64,000 bases of DNA from Rhyacichthys aspro (taxonomy: Eukaryota > Chordata > Actinopteri > Gobiiformes > Rhyacichthyidae), in NCBI GenBank assembly GCA_036850595.1, contig CM072154.1, forward strand, positions 10,981,330 to 11,045,329, given 5' to 3'. Both the position numbers and the translations under genes were made by a program. Below are positions 13,501 through 26,800 of this stretch, piece after piece. Below the pieces are notes generated by a model. That model made no database searches and was not told the DNA's origin. It was given only the letters and a program-made list of their open reading frames with translations. How positions within the stretch are numbered: the stretch's first letter is position 1; each line of letters begins with the position of its first letter.

Positions 13501-16500
13501 ATTCAGTGCTTTGGCAACTCAGTATGGTCCACTCAGAGACAGCTGCTAGTCCCACTGATCCCAACAGGGAAATCCACTTAGATTACCTAATCTAGGAGCA
13601 CAAAACATTGTCATACAGATGAGAAGGAGGATGAACTTTTCATTGACTCAAAGTGCAAATCAACTGTCTGTTTGTGTAACATGATAACCTCAGGTCACAA
13701 TGGAGCAGCCACTGTCTGGACAATAACGAATTTAAGATGGAAAGATACAAAGTTTTTCTTTGGCTTTAAAATAGTGTGGGTTCTGACTAGGCAGTAGTGT
13801 GTGTAATCCGTATGCACACTTTGTTTTCTGTTCAGTTGCTCATTTTTGCAATTTCTGCTGTTGAGAAGGGTTATTAATACTGCAACATCCTGTCTTGTGT
13901 CTGGAGCGAGACAATGCCATAGACAGAAGCCTACATTCCTGTCATGCTCAGACTTACAAGCAGAGTCATTGTCACTAGAGCAGTGTTCAAACACACATAA
14001 CATTTCTTATTAGGTTCACATTTCATTGAAGCTGCAAGTTAGTAAAATTAAAAAAGAAGAAACCTTCAAAATCACAAAGAGGCAGGGAGTGATCTGCCAT
14101 GAAATTCTATATAATTCTCTGCTTGTTTTTCTCTTTTTCTGTCTCTTAGAGCTCTGTGAAAAAGAGGAGCATCAGATCAGCAGCTAGTAAAGCTGAGAAG
14201 AGGCTCTCGCAGATAGAGGTGGGAAGAGTGTAAATAGCATATTTCAAATTGGCCATACTCATAAAGAATAACACTATCTGAATGATGTTTTTTTAGCAGG
14301 ATGACAGTTCTGATCTCAGGTGCCAACTGCACTTTGCCAAGGAGGAATTAGCTCTCATGTGCAAGAAGCTCACTAAGTTAGTGTCAGATAGTGAGGGCAT
14401 GCAGGACGAGCTGGTCAAGTACCGCTCGGCGTATGGCGACATAAACAACACACAACTGCCTGAAGGCAAGCAGAGCTCTGCCCATGTCCGAGAGGCAGAG
14501 GTCAAAGTTCACTTAAAGCTAGTGGAAGAGGAGGCCACGCTGTTGAGTCGCCGAATTGTTGAACTGGAGGTGGAGAACCGTGGGTTGAGAGCAGAAATGA
14601 GCGACCTACGAGAGAAAACTGGCGCAGGAGGTGGTGAGGAGGATGAGGAAATAGAACCATGTTCACTGACTTCTACAACAGAGCAAGATGGAGGGTCAAG
14701 GAACCAAAGTCTGAATGTGGGATTTGCCCTGCAAGAGCAAGGAAAGGTTGAAGGAGCTAAAGTAAAAGATGCAACAGAAATACATTTACCTGCAGAAGGA
14801 AAAATCTCATCTTGTCACATCACTCGAGAGGGTCCAGTGGGCGGTGAATGGGACCCGTCAGACAGTCACGAAGGCCGCAACAACAAAAACCTAGACAGCG
14901 GTTTTAAACTAATGTCCCAGAAAAACTGTGAAACCCTGCTGGCTCTTCGAGACCATTCGTGCATTCTGAGTTCAGCCATTCAGCTGTTGATGATGCCACC
15001 GAAAAATGGCCATTGTTCCTCTCCCTCGTGCACCTATGCTTCACCGACAGAGAGGGACTTGAAGAGCAAAGTGCAAAGCTTTCTGCCAGGGCCTTTGAAC
15101 GAGGCTTTGGAGTTGTTTCAGGCCATGCTTCTGGCTTTCATCAGGAGGGTGGAGATGCTTCTAATGGGAGAAGATTTAGATTTACTCTCACTTCACAAAG
15201 AGGGCCATGTTTGGGAACCGTGCATGTTCACTTTTCCCTCTGGAGAAGGCACAGGCAACTTCCAAAATTCACCAAGTAAACAAGACAGTGTGGAAGACCT
15301 GCGCACTGCTGAAGTAAAAGAAAGAGCCAAACAGACAAAACAGGCAGCTTTAATACAGTCAGACAATATTCATTGCAGCCAGGACCCAAAAATGCAACAG
15401 TGCCTACAGATTCTGTGGGTTCTGCATCAGTGGAGTCAGGAAGGCAAAGAGGTAAAATTTCAGAGCTGTTATTAATAATTGTCATCAGAGCTAAATATTA
15501 ACATTTTTTATCTATATTCTGATTCAGGGCACAAACCAAACCATGCTGGTGCTGCATGGATTGTTGCAAGACCTTGCTGCACAGCTTCAAGATGAGCAGA
15601 TGAGATTTGACAGAGAATCCAAAGCCATGCAAGGCAAGGCAGCTGAGGTAAGTATGGTGTTTACACTTGAGGCATGTGTCCCCCCTGCTGCTTTTGTGGC
15701 TGAGTGATACAGCGGGAGGCAGGGAAGACTGGCCCATGATCTGTCTCTGTGGCCAGTGTCCTCAGTTCCACAGGCATTATAAAAACACTCCCGCCAGAGT
15801 ATTTAGGCTAATCTCTTGTAGAGGCTACGGCCAAACAGGACTAACATGTTTAAATCTATGGCATCAAACACCAAACTGACTGTCAGCATTGTCAAAAACC
15901 TCCACCAGTGGATTTAAAAATGAAATTAGAAACACAATTTCACCAAAATTACTGTATGTCACTTTTCTTTGACTTTTATTTATTTGCAAATGCCGTACAT
16001 TTTTTTCCCTCCCATCAACATTGTTTTAATATAAATATCTGTTTTTCTGTCATTCTCAGTGTGCTGTTAGTAGTATCTTTCACAATGAACAGCCGTCTGT
16101 ATCTGCCAGGTCAGTGATTTACTCAAACCTCCACATCTTGTGTGTGAAGCTCTAGATTTGTGACTCATGTTTCACCTGCTGCTTTCACAGAATGTGCACC
16201 CCCAAAGGGAGAAGACGCCAGTTTTCTCTATGCAACACAAAGAAGAAGAACTGGTGCTATGTGAGCCAGGAAGCAGCCCAGCTGGACCGAGAGGACCCTG
16301 TTAAGACGTGGGACCATCTAATCATGCCGCTTAGCTTCCCTGAGCTAGACTTTGAGCAGATGACCATGGAAAGGAGCCACACTGCCCCAGAGAAAACGCT
16401 TGTTCGAATCTACTACAGCCCCCCGTCGGGGCGCAGAGTCCAGCTGGCACAGCTGAAGCAAAGCCCTGTTGCAGACAGAGAGTCTGTCACCACAGCTTCT

Positions 16501-17623
16501 CCCTGGTGCACGCCACCAACTTCCTTTTCACAGCTCTGCCTGGGCTCGTCTGTAAACCTGAGTGACGACATGAAGGAGATGACAGTCTGGAGGCATACAC
16601 AGGTGGCCTCTGGGGATTCATCAGAGAGATGGGTGAACATGGCCTGCTCAGGTACACAGACCCATATGAAGCCACAGATGGTCAGTGTTGCTCTGCAGAC
16701 AGATGGGACTCAGGGGGCAGTCTTGATGAAAAACAGCCCGTCTCGTGTCCTGAACTCCTCTGTGATTTCTGATCGCACTAACCACATCTCCTCCCCCCTG
16801 AACGGTGTCCCAGGTCGAGTAGAGAGGCACAGGCCTTCATCCACATCTCCTAAACTCCGCAGACACTCTTTATCATCTTCTCTTCCCTCCTCTTTGAGTT
16901 CCTCTTCTTCATCATCATCCACTAGAGACAGAGCACTGTGGAGCCTATCCCACCAAAACCACACAGGACTGACGTGGACAAGGCAAACGAGTCAAAGAGT
17001 TGCAGCGGGACAGAACCACAGCTCTGTGACCAGTGAGCAGCTGGACCGCAGCACCAAATCTCCTCCTAAACCCGCGGGGTCCAACAAGTGTGGGCTGGTC
17101 ACGGAGTTCCTGCGACGGGTGAGTGGACGAACAGAGAAACCAGTGCAGAGAACAGGGCACAAGATCAAGAGTACTTTAAAGAATGTGGAGAGTGTCCCAA
17201 CAAGGCCTCCTGGTGCACCACAGCAAAGGAACGACAGCGTGACCAGGATTGTCAACCAGAGGTTCATGAAGCAGAGAGATGAAAGAGCCAACAGCCTGAA
17301 CCAAGGTGTCCGCCTAAGCCCTGTCTCTGCAGAGGTGAGTCCAGCTGCAGTATGACAGAGGTCTAATCTATCTCAAACTGCCATTAGCACTGCCATTTTA
17401 TGCGCTATGCAATAATCTGTAGTGGACAATCACAGATAAGTTGCAGTTTTTTGAGTGTTTCATATCACCTCTTACTTTCCAGGACGCCAACTACGACTGC
17501 AGCTCCAGCAGCACTTTGACCTTCTGCTTTGCTCGTCCATCTCGCTCCACGCAGCGGCCAACATTGTACCAAAGCAAAGTACAGCAGCGCAGATATACTC
17601 CACCAAACTCGAGCTGTGCATGA
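10563..17623 (+). CDS. mtcl2: MTCL/SOGA-family microtubule cross-linking factor (MTCL2/SOGA1-like)
   Basis: MTCL proteins are long coiled-coil proteins that bundle microtubules; MTCL2 (SOGA1) acts at the Golgi. Nine exons join in frame: 10563-11174, 11609-11833, 12513-12671, 14150-14218, 14300-15451, 15528-15647, 16060-16109, 16191-17334 and 17483-17623. They encode 1223 aa. The N-terminus is low-complexity and Ser-rich. A coiled coil starts near residue 187 (REVEELRSENEYLK) and continues through LQYRLRKAERRS and QLHFAKEELALMCKKLTKL. The C-terminal third has the family blocks DREDPVKTWDHLIMPLSFP, RSHTAPEKTLVRIYYSPP (from about 857), VSVALQTDG and LTFCFARPSRS near the end. It is shorter than human MTCL2 (about 1660 aa): the second central coiled-coil segment is not found. 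Which of the three vertebrate paralogues it matches rests on the C-terminal blocks and neighbours, so the symbol is tentative. A likely polyadenylation signal (aataaa) is at about 17843. Confidence 0.85.
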
Positions 17624-18670
17624 AGGCCCGACTGTCGGCGTACATAGGTTAAAGCTGCAAATGTTGGATTATATTGGGTGGAAAAGTAGGTTTTATTGTC
17701 TGATGATATTTGTGAGCAGCCTGGTAATTTTCATTTGGTGCAATTTATAGAAAAGGTAAATCATAATGTTGCTGAAAATTAATACAAATGTTTTTATATT
17801 TATCTTCATAGCATTTTGTAGACATTAACATACCCTTTTAATCAATAAAACTCATACCTAATTATATCAGTCTTGAGATGAGTTCATTTTAAATGTTGCC
17901 TTTACATAATATGGTCTATAATGTTATCAGTTAATAGATACTTGACTCATTGACACTAATCAGCTGCTGGCTGTTGCGTCACATGCTTAAAAAAGAAAAA
18001 GTAAGCACTAAGAAGTTAATGAGATCAGAGCTCCTGGCCTGCTGGGAGCCTGACCCTTTGTCACTCTAGATGTGTGACTCTTGATTTCTACATGATAACA
18101 GCAACCTACTCCCCATATGTTTGGACTAGAATTTGCTTTATTGTGTTAGATGTAAGCAAAAATTTGTTCCTCACAGAGTGCGATCCAGAGCAGAGCATCT
18201 GAAATACTCCGGTCTTCACTGGCAGCTGTGGCCAAGGGCACACCGAGTTTAAGAGTCACACAATCACACAGTGTCACGTTTCCACGCTCCACACGTGTTC
18301 ATCCTCATCTGTAACATGCAACAAAAACAACAATGTAGGTTACCTCCCAGTGGAGTGTAGCCTAGTTTAAAATCAAAAGTAAAGAGTAAAACACACATTA
18401 AATAGGCCACTGCAACAAAGAATGACAGGAAAGAAGCCATTGGGACGGAATTTTATATTTGCTTAAGTATACACTGTACTACAATATAATAAACATGCTT
18501 AGAAAACACGCATACTAAAATCTAGAAAGGTATAGACTTTTTCAAAAACTGAAATTGTATTCAGGTATTCTTTAGACATGTGTTTGACGGTACTTTGTGG
18601 ATGGTTACACTGATCCATGTCAGGTTTGTATTTATTGACAAAATGAACTTGATCAGCCCTGCCCTGAATT

Positions 18671-18718
<48 letters not shown>

Positions 18719-18967
18719 TCTACATTAGTGAGACAGACTCCATTCATATCTGTACATCGTGGGGCTGTAGTAGTCACCCACACACGCCTCAAGGGGCGCT
18801 GCAGTAACTGCCTCGCCGGTTACTCAGCTGAGTACCCTCTTGTTTCGTGCTTGTTGTTGCAAAATAAAGCAGCAATGGCGGATATAATTGTCGAGGTCGT
18901 GTATTTATTTACGTCTGTGGTTTTTCTCCATTCAGATGCCTTTCTAATATAGATTTAAAACTTAAAA
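17624..18967 (+). other. MTCL-like 3' UTR and upstream region of pex39
   Basis: The first part is 3' UTR of the MTCL-like gene up to an aataaa near 17843. After that there is no coding sequence until pex39. An (ATT)n microsatellite lies at 18672-18717. A CTCF-like core (caaggggcgctgcag) and a YY1-like atggcgg (18875-18881) precede pex39 and probably belong to its promoter. Confidence 0.5.
18672..18717. repeat. (ATT)n microsatellite
   Basis: About fifteen uninterrupted ATT units lie between the MTCL-like gene and pex39. The run is likely to be polymorphic in length. Confidence 0.95.
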
Positions 18968-19488
18968 ATGGAGTGTGTTTTTAGTAGATTTGAGTCGTAT
19001 GATTTTGAGTCTGATGCGAGGTTTCAGGATGGTTTACGAGCTGTGCAAAAAGCCAACAGCAGCACGGATGAACTTGTAGACATGAAACTCTTCTTTTATA
19101 ACAGGTGTGTGGGTGCCTTACACTTTCACCCATCGTTTTGAAATTGTGCCTTAACACAGTGTGTGTTTCCAGGTTTGTGGAGCCCATTGACAGGGGCGCA
19201 TACAGACACTGGAGTTCCTCTGTTGGGACACAGGGCAGGGATGGACAGCTGCCACCCGGGACACCTTCCCTACCAGACTTGAGCCAGAGTGTGGACCAAG
19301 CCATAGAGGTCCCTGCAGAGACAGAGGGGAAGGCCATGTCCTTTGCAGAGGTCATGAAGCTTGTTCAGGAGGGAAAAGATGTGCCTGGGGTGAAAAAACT
19401 TGACATACAACCAACCAATGAGACTCCAACTCCATCTAAGATGCACCGAAGACCAAAGCCCTGGGAACCAGCCCCAGATTCCACTTGA
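18968..19488 (+). CDS. pex39: PEX39 (C6orf226 homologue), peroxisomal import factor
   Basis: Two exons, 18968-19104 and 19173-19488, join with GT-AG splicing inside an Arg codon and give 150 aa. The C-terminal half carries SFAEVMKLVQEGKDVPGVKK (residues 102-121), a Ser-Phe...Gly-Lys...Pro-Gly motif shared with several peroxin proteins, and RRPKPWEP with KPWE at 141-144. The combination matches C6orf226, recently named PEX39, a small cytosolic protein reported to bind PEX7 and assist PTS2 cargo import. The N-terminal 45 residues (DELVDMKLFFYNRF) look structured and are longer than I recall for the human protein, so the start could vary by paralogue. The gene is convergent with dnmt3b, with about 1.3 kb between the stop codons. 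Identification rests on motif memory, not on alignment. Confidence 0.75.
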
Positions 19489-20817
19489 CACTGATGCCTT
19501 TTTTAAATAAGAAAAAAAATCTTAAAAGTTGGATGTCATTAACATTTTAATACACATCATTGTCTCTTCCTTACTGTCTTTCTTTTAACATGAGGAAAAA
19601 AATATTATTTCTATTTCAACTTTTTTTTTTTTTTTTTTGAGAAAAGTAACTGCACAACTCCAGTTAAAACTACAGTTTATTTTGTGTTGCATTCAAACAC
19701 ACATTTTAAGGCATAGATTTTTAAAATGGTAGGGTTTTCTAAGTCATACAAACAAAATCAGCACCATTGTGAATCCTATAAAAACAATGAGGTAAAGGTA
19801 AACATATTACAGCAGAGTAACGTCACAGTTTGCCTCAAATCACACACAAACGTTATGTTAGTAGCACACACTTTACAGTTGTGTAGAAATGTTGCAGATT
19901 CATAGTTAACACTAAACAACACACTAACAAAGAGTACAGTAAAAAGTGTTTCACTGGTCAGGAAACACTAAGGTATGAATGTAAAACATAGCTGACTACA
20001 TTCGTTACAAAACACCACATTATTTGACCTTTTCATCGTTCTACTTCCAAAATTCAATTGATATACTGCATTTTCTGGTCATAATTTTCTCTCATGATCA
20101 CAAGCCTTTCTTTTCATTATTCATGATTTTTCCCCCCATGTGTGCTGGTAATGTTGGTGATAATTGAAAAGCTACAGCCCAATTATGATGCATATATTTC
20201 CTGTGTTACAGCATTCATATAATATACAACATACAGTACATGATTTACCTCAGGCCACATCTTTGAATGATTGTGTTGACAGTGTTATGTACATGATATT
20301 TGTCTCGTCAATGTTCACAAAATACTCCAAAGGACTAAGTACAAACCAGATAAAAACAGTAACTCCAATCAGTTACTTAAGCACCACACAAGATTTACAA
20401 AAAAAGATACACAAGTTAAAAACTAAAATCCCTTAATTTTTTGTATGTTCTCCAGGCAACAATAAAAAACATCTTGTAAAAAACAGTTAAACATTAGATA
20501 AAAACCTTCAAAGATTTAAAAAGAGTCTAAAAGATAACATGCATAACCTCATTAAAACTTAAATAAAAACGTTTAAAGAAGACAAAAGATGTAAGAAATT
20601 AATCTGTGGTGAGGTAGAGCACGAGTCTGAGCACCTTAAAGTACAGAACAATTCCTCTGTGATGAGGAAAAGTGAAAAGTGTCTATTTGCTGGTGATAAA
20701 TCGATCCAGATGATGTTAAAACCTGTTCACTTACATTGTTTACATCATAAAAGAGTTTTGAGGAGCGTTTACCTGGATAAGAAAGGTGAGCTGCTGCTCT
20801 GAGATCTGACTGAACAT
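19489..20817. other. Convergent 3' region of pex39 and dnmt3b
   Basis: The region lies between two converging stop codons. It is AT-rich, with a poly-T run (about 19620-19639). A minus-strand AATAAA (plus-strand tttatt about 19677-19682) is a good polyadenylation signal for dnmt3b, giving a 3' UTR of about 1.1 kb. No coding sequence is supported; short frames here are chance. Confidence 0.55.
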
Positions 20818-23800
20818 TCAGTTTACAGTCTCACATTCACATTCAAAATAATCCTTCAGAGGAGCAAAAAGATGACGGATCACAGGGACACTCCAGGAGC
20901 GACCCAGGACCTTCTGCCTCTGAGACCGTCCCATGTTGTTCACATCTGTGTAGTGTTTGGGAAAGCCAAAAACTCTGGAAAAACAACAAACTGTGTGACC
21001 ATTTTATGACTCTTATTACTATATGGAAACTACAGGCATACGTTCAATATGTGCAATACTTGCAGTGCTACCTAATTATTGGGTGTGACATTATGTTACT
21101 TCATTGTAATTACGTGTTACATAGTTGTAATATTTATATAGATGACACTATAGTTATTGTATGATGCTTACTGTTCAAGTTCAGTACACCACAGATAATC
21201 TTCTCTGCCATTCATTGCTACAGGCAGAGGCCCACTCTTTCCTTGCCTTATGGAGTTGGACTTTGTTGTTATGGTCCGTACTTTGTCAAACTGCAGAGGA
21301 AGATGACAACTGACAGATAAGTAAAAAAGATCTATGATCCAACTAATACACAGAACAAAGTCCAGGACAAATACAGAAAAAGCTTCCACCTTTGCAACAC
21401 GTCCAACTTCCAAACAATCCTGCAGGGATACTTTGTCATCCAGAGAAGTGGCCATTGGTCTGTAAAATACAGTAACAGGTGCATAAATTCTTCTTTCATC
21501 TTTTATTTTAAATTGGCAACACAATTAAATTGCTGACTAGGTTACCTGTTCATTCCAGGGAGGTTTCCCCAAAAGTAGCGTGCTCTGTGAGCAGGACTGA
21601 CTTTGACTGCATCAATAAGAATTGGATTACACTGAAATGAGGCAAATAATGTACGGTTAATTTCCCATACCTGCTTTGACAGGCCATCTTCTCCAAGGAT
21701 GTAACAAAATTACCTCAAGAAACCTGCAGATATCTCCCTTGTCATTGCCACTCATGAAAACTACATTTTCAAACAACCAGAAAAATGGCCGGTCATCATC
21801 TTCCCGTGGTTTCAACAAGGTCAGTATGCGGTAGAACTCGAAGAATAGCCTTCCAGTGCCCTCTGCAGGAAAAAGACAGAAACAGTTTGTATTTAAAACA
21901 ACCTCTCTGCCTATTAATTTTAAGATAACAACTAATAAAACATACAACAAGTTTGAAAATGTCATACCAAATAATCCTTTTCGAAGAGGATTAACCATGG
22001 ACAGGTCATTACACGGACTCCCTCCAATCAAAAGGTCAAACGGCCCCCATTCTGCCAGCTAGACATGTTATAAGTGACATTAAGGCTATGCAAAGCTCTG
22101 TATATTAGCATGCATACATTTTTCTATTAAAAAAAAAGAAACAAAAACTGTTCTGTACTCACATGTTTTCTTGTGATGGAGCGAACATCATTAACGTACT
22201 CTATCTTTCCCTCATGCTTGATCATTCCCACAGCAATTGAATCCTCACAGATTTCTGAAGCAATGTAGCGCTCAATCTTGAAGCCCAGGTCTTTGAGCAC
22301 TAGGTATCCTGTCATGTAATGCAATTCAATGAAAGCCAATTGCCAGTCACTTGATAAAGCCTATCAAAAATGTCTGTTTTAAAATACTGGATGCTTTTCT
22401 TATAAACCAACCTGTAGCAATGCCATCAAACAGTGAAAGCACTCGGAGTGGTCTGCGCTGATCAGCAGGGATGGACGGGTAAACTCTGTGAGGCTCCTGC
22501 AATAAACAGAATTTTTCTTTTTTATGACTTTTTTTGGCCTTACAATTAAGAAGTTCCCTATTTCTGATGATGTCACCGAATATATTCAAAGAATATTTAA
22601 CTAAATATTGTGGGCTTAATGCATTTTCTTTTTAATGATCACAGCAACATTATTGTTTTAACAAGCATCCCTGTTGGATGGCCTTTAGATTATCACTAAT
22701 TTCATTTTCATTTGAAACTAGCATTTTAACAAACTGAAAAGACCAGAAATACTGTTTTGCGCAGTATGTCATTATTATCATTGTCATATTTAAATTTGTT
22801 TGCATAGTGACATTTAACACCAGATTTAGAAAGTCCAGATATTCAAATGAAAGTGACTTTAGGAGTTGATTTTTTTATGTGTTTTACTTACAAATTCAAA
22901 AGCGCTGTTGTTGGCAAAAAAATCCTGCACCCTAATGCTCCAGTCTGGCCTGAGTTTGAGGTATCCTGTACACTCCGATGGCCGACACATGTAGCAGCAC
23001 CAAGGATCAACCTCTTTGAGTTTGTCAAAGGTTTCAGGTCCAACCAGGATCTCCAAGCAGTCTTTACAAAAACATCTAGGAGAGACGCATATGTAAAGAT
23101 ATGATATAGATGGTAAATAGCATGCAGTTACAGTATAGAGCGCTTTTTTACATCCTTCTTGGGCACCCAAAGCGCTTCACATCATGCTTCCATTCACCTA
23201 TTGACCCATTCACACACACAAGCACACTGGGGTGGTAGTAAGCTACCTCTCTAGCCACAACTGCCCTGGGGCAGACTGGATAAGAGACAGGCTGCTATAC
23301 ACAACGGCACCTTTCTGACCACCAACAAACACACCACCACAATAACACACATACACACACATTCATACACATTCTACACAGGTGGGTGAAGTGTCTTGCC
23401 CAAAGGACACAATGACAGTATAAAATGGAGGAATGGGAATCAAACCACCAACCTTTCAGTTATGGGATGCCCTGTACAAAGGATTGGTTATCGAAATACC
23501 CAATAGACATCATTTAATTTTTGTAAGAATGCGATCGCCATTTAATTTGACAGATTATCTTGCTCACCTGCAGCAACTGGGATTTTCACAGAGGATGACT
23601 TCTAGGCCTGCACAACACACAGTGCAATACGACTGGTAGCCATCCTCGTCATAGCGATAGAGCGTCTCAGTGAAGTTTTCCTACATTGGTAAGGTAGTTT
23701 TACGGGCAAATGTGAAATGTCAATAGCTGTTTCAGATGGATTGTTATGTACATAAACTGGACTAAATTGGAAACAAACAGGCCATGTTAAAAAAGAAAGA

Positions 23801-26800
23801 GACAGACTGTGATTATTACCTTGCATTTAGGACAAAGGCTCCCTTCAAACAAGGGGTGTTGTACTTCAATCTCAGAAGCTCCACAAGACAAACAAAAATC
23901 TGAAATAATGAACCATAATTTAGAAATAGGCACTTAGTAACTTGGAAGTAAATTTCTTTTCTATTCTCACACAAAGTTTACCTTCGATGGTTTTGCCTTT
24001 CTTTTTGAGACTTTCAACCATGGATTCTAAAAAAAACAAACACTTAAGTGATTGCACCGAATCAAGTTATTATTGAGTACATCTCTGAGTTGGTGCACAA
24101 AAATAATACGCACGCCTGTTGAAGGAAACAAGGGCTTGATGCACTTTGCTTTTTAAAACATATTTCCTTTTTGCTGGTGGCTGGTAGTCGGACAGAGCCG
24201 AGTCAGAAGAATCCATATTTGCAAGAGACTCTTAAAGACCAAAAAAGACATGAAAATGTGAAATTTTCAAAACAAAAAACATAACATTTGAATAGTTTCT
24301 TGCATTTATAAAAGACATACCAGAAGGCATAAATCCCTCAGGTCCTGTAGGAAGAAACCCTTCCAGGGCCCAGTCCAGCATCAGCTTCAGCTCTTTGTCC
24401 TTGTCTCCATCAGCACCAGTAAAAGATTTCCCACACCGTACTCCTGCCAACTGGAGTTCATAACTGTGTTTAACTATGTGCAACCAATATATATCTTTGT
24501 CTGCTTTTTCATTTTTCTTTTTTGGTATTACTGCATTGAGAGGGTAAGAGGTTTCATTTTTGGGGTAGTAGATAGTAGACAGGATACAGGGTGAGAGAGA
24601 GGGGAATGACATTCGGCAAAGGACCTGAGCTAGAATCAATCTCAGGTCGCAGTATGTGCTGTGCTCTACCAGGTGAGCCATCAAGGCACCCCAGAATATG
24701 ATGCTTTTTTACTCTTTCTAACACTTTTATTTCTAAGATTAAAGTAGAAGTGACCTCCTTTGTACACTGTATTTAGCTGTGGTCTCTTACCTCAAGTATT
24801 TGAAAGATGGCTTCCTTGTACACTGGCAAGCTGGCAAAGGAATTTTTGCAGAAGCACATGGAGAAGGCACTGAAAGACAACAGCCGCTCTGTGTAGATCT
24901 GCAACATTAAGCAACAACTGCGTGAAACAGGTGCCTTAACACATTTAAGATATAAAAAACTGCCCCAATGCACAAACCTCTGAGAACATCCCATCTCCGA
25001 ACCACTCTACTCTTCTCATACCCGGAGGACAGGACTTTGTTTTCCAAGCCATTACCATTCCAGGCCACCAGGAAAAACCCTTCAATTTTCCCCACACCAA
25101 CTCTCCAGACAGAAACCCTTTACCATCCTTCAAACAATACAAGTGAATATTGGAGAATGCAATAAAAAACTGAACTGTTATGCAAAATCAGATAACTATT
25201 GCATCGGTGGCTTTTTTTTTTTAACAATACCTGGTAGACATGTTTCCGTCTTCCTCTTGGTGTGGACTTACTGGATAATGACTCTGTCTGTTCATTCTGA
25301 AAGAATGCACACAGTATAGCAGATACATTTAATGTGAACAGGCCTCAAATGCGTGATAATGGCTGAAAGTAAATTTGTCTACAGCCAGTTCCATCCATCA
25401 TTTTTATGTCTCTTTCCTGCAAACAAACATGCAAAGCTTCTGTTTGATTAAAGTGATTCTCGTCTACATTTTCTGTTTGAAATGTTCATAAGCTTAAACT
25501 CAGCCTAATGTAGAAGGAAAATTAATCAAGGGGCATTATGCTTGTGATAAAACGGCTAGTATTTAAAAGGGCACAATGGCTGGTCCCAGCCCATGAGAAT
25601 TCTGGTAGTATACTTATGGTATACCTACCACCTCATCTTGGGAATCCACAGCCTTAGTGATGTCCTTTTCATGCCCTATAGGCTTGGTCCAAGAGTTGGA
25701 ACCAGCCTGAAATATTGTACGGGCCTGTGGCTTCTGGCGCAAGCAGCTCTCCCAGCCATAATTTCCCCTAATAGTCCCCTGAGAGATAACACACTCCCAT
25801 TACACATTCAAATATCAGGCACATGCAAATGTACTAGAGCCACACTTGCACCCTTCAATGGTTAAAATCCACCCCCATTAAACCACACACAAGGATTATG
25901 TGAGCCAGGTAAAAGTTGTGTAAAGGCCTGTGAAAATGTGCATCATCATTGACTGCAAGCTGCAGTTTAGAACAGCCCTTGATTACTATGTGTTGATACA
26001 TCCAAATTCTAACTTTATTTTTCTTCCAAAATTACTTTCAAAGTAAAAGGTGATGATTAGAAAAAGACCTTTACCTCTTTCCACCAAAGCCCATTCTCTT
26101 CACCATCTATAACAACCAACAAGAAACTATGTTTGTTATTTCACACAGACTTTCTTCTTCCTTCACTCATATTTGTAAAAACATTGCACAGTTCACACAA
26201 ATACTGTTAGGTCTGTCAAACTTTATCTTACCTTTTAATTTCTTAAGGCGAACTTCACATGGCCTCATTACGGACACATCAATACCATTCAGGTCTAAGG
26301 AATTAGAATAGATCATTTTAGTGTTGAGTATTTTAGAACTCCTTAAAACATCAATTACATTAAAGATGTGATTATAGTCTGATGATGGGTATTTACCTAA
26401 TGAACTATGTTTTTTCTTAAAGGTCGGGGATTCTTTGTTGCTGCAGCTGTCAGAGATTATTTCACACTCACTTTCGGTGAAAGCATCACTGTCAGAAAGA
26501 CCTATAGCATACTCTTTATTCTTGAAGGCCTGAATAAAAAATATGCAACATGTCAACAGCTGATAAAGTTTAATTCAAAGTGTAGTTTTGACAATAATGA
26601 TTTAAAGCAACACTACATAACTTTTCAGAACTGGAACCACTAAAGGAGTCTGTCTGAAGAGAACTGTTTAAAAAACTGCTGGAAACACAGTGATTGCTAT
26701 GTCTCAGTATGTATTTTTTATATCAGATGTGTACAAAGTTGATTTGGTGTCCCCAGTGACTCATTGTTGCATAGTGGAGTATATTGTGAGCTATGAAAGA

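Noticed and set aside
25370..25425. Possible extra dnmt3b exon (frame GAA AGA GAC ATA AAA ATG ATG)
   Set aside because: It has an acceptor but no donor that keeps the frame. The exons on both sides join correctly without it.
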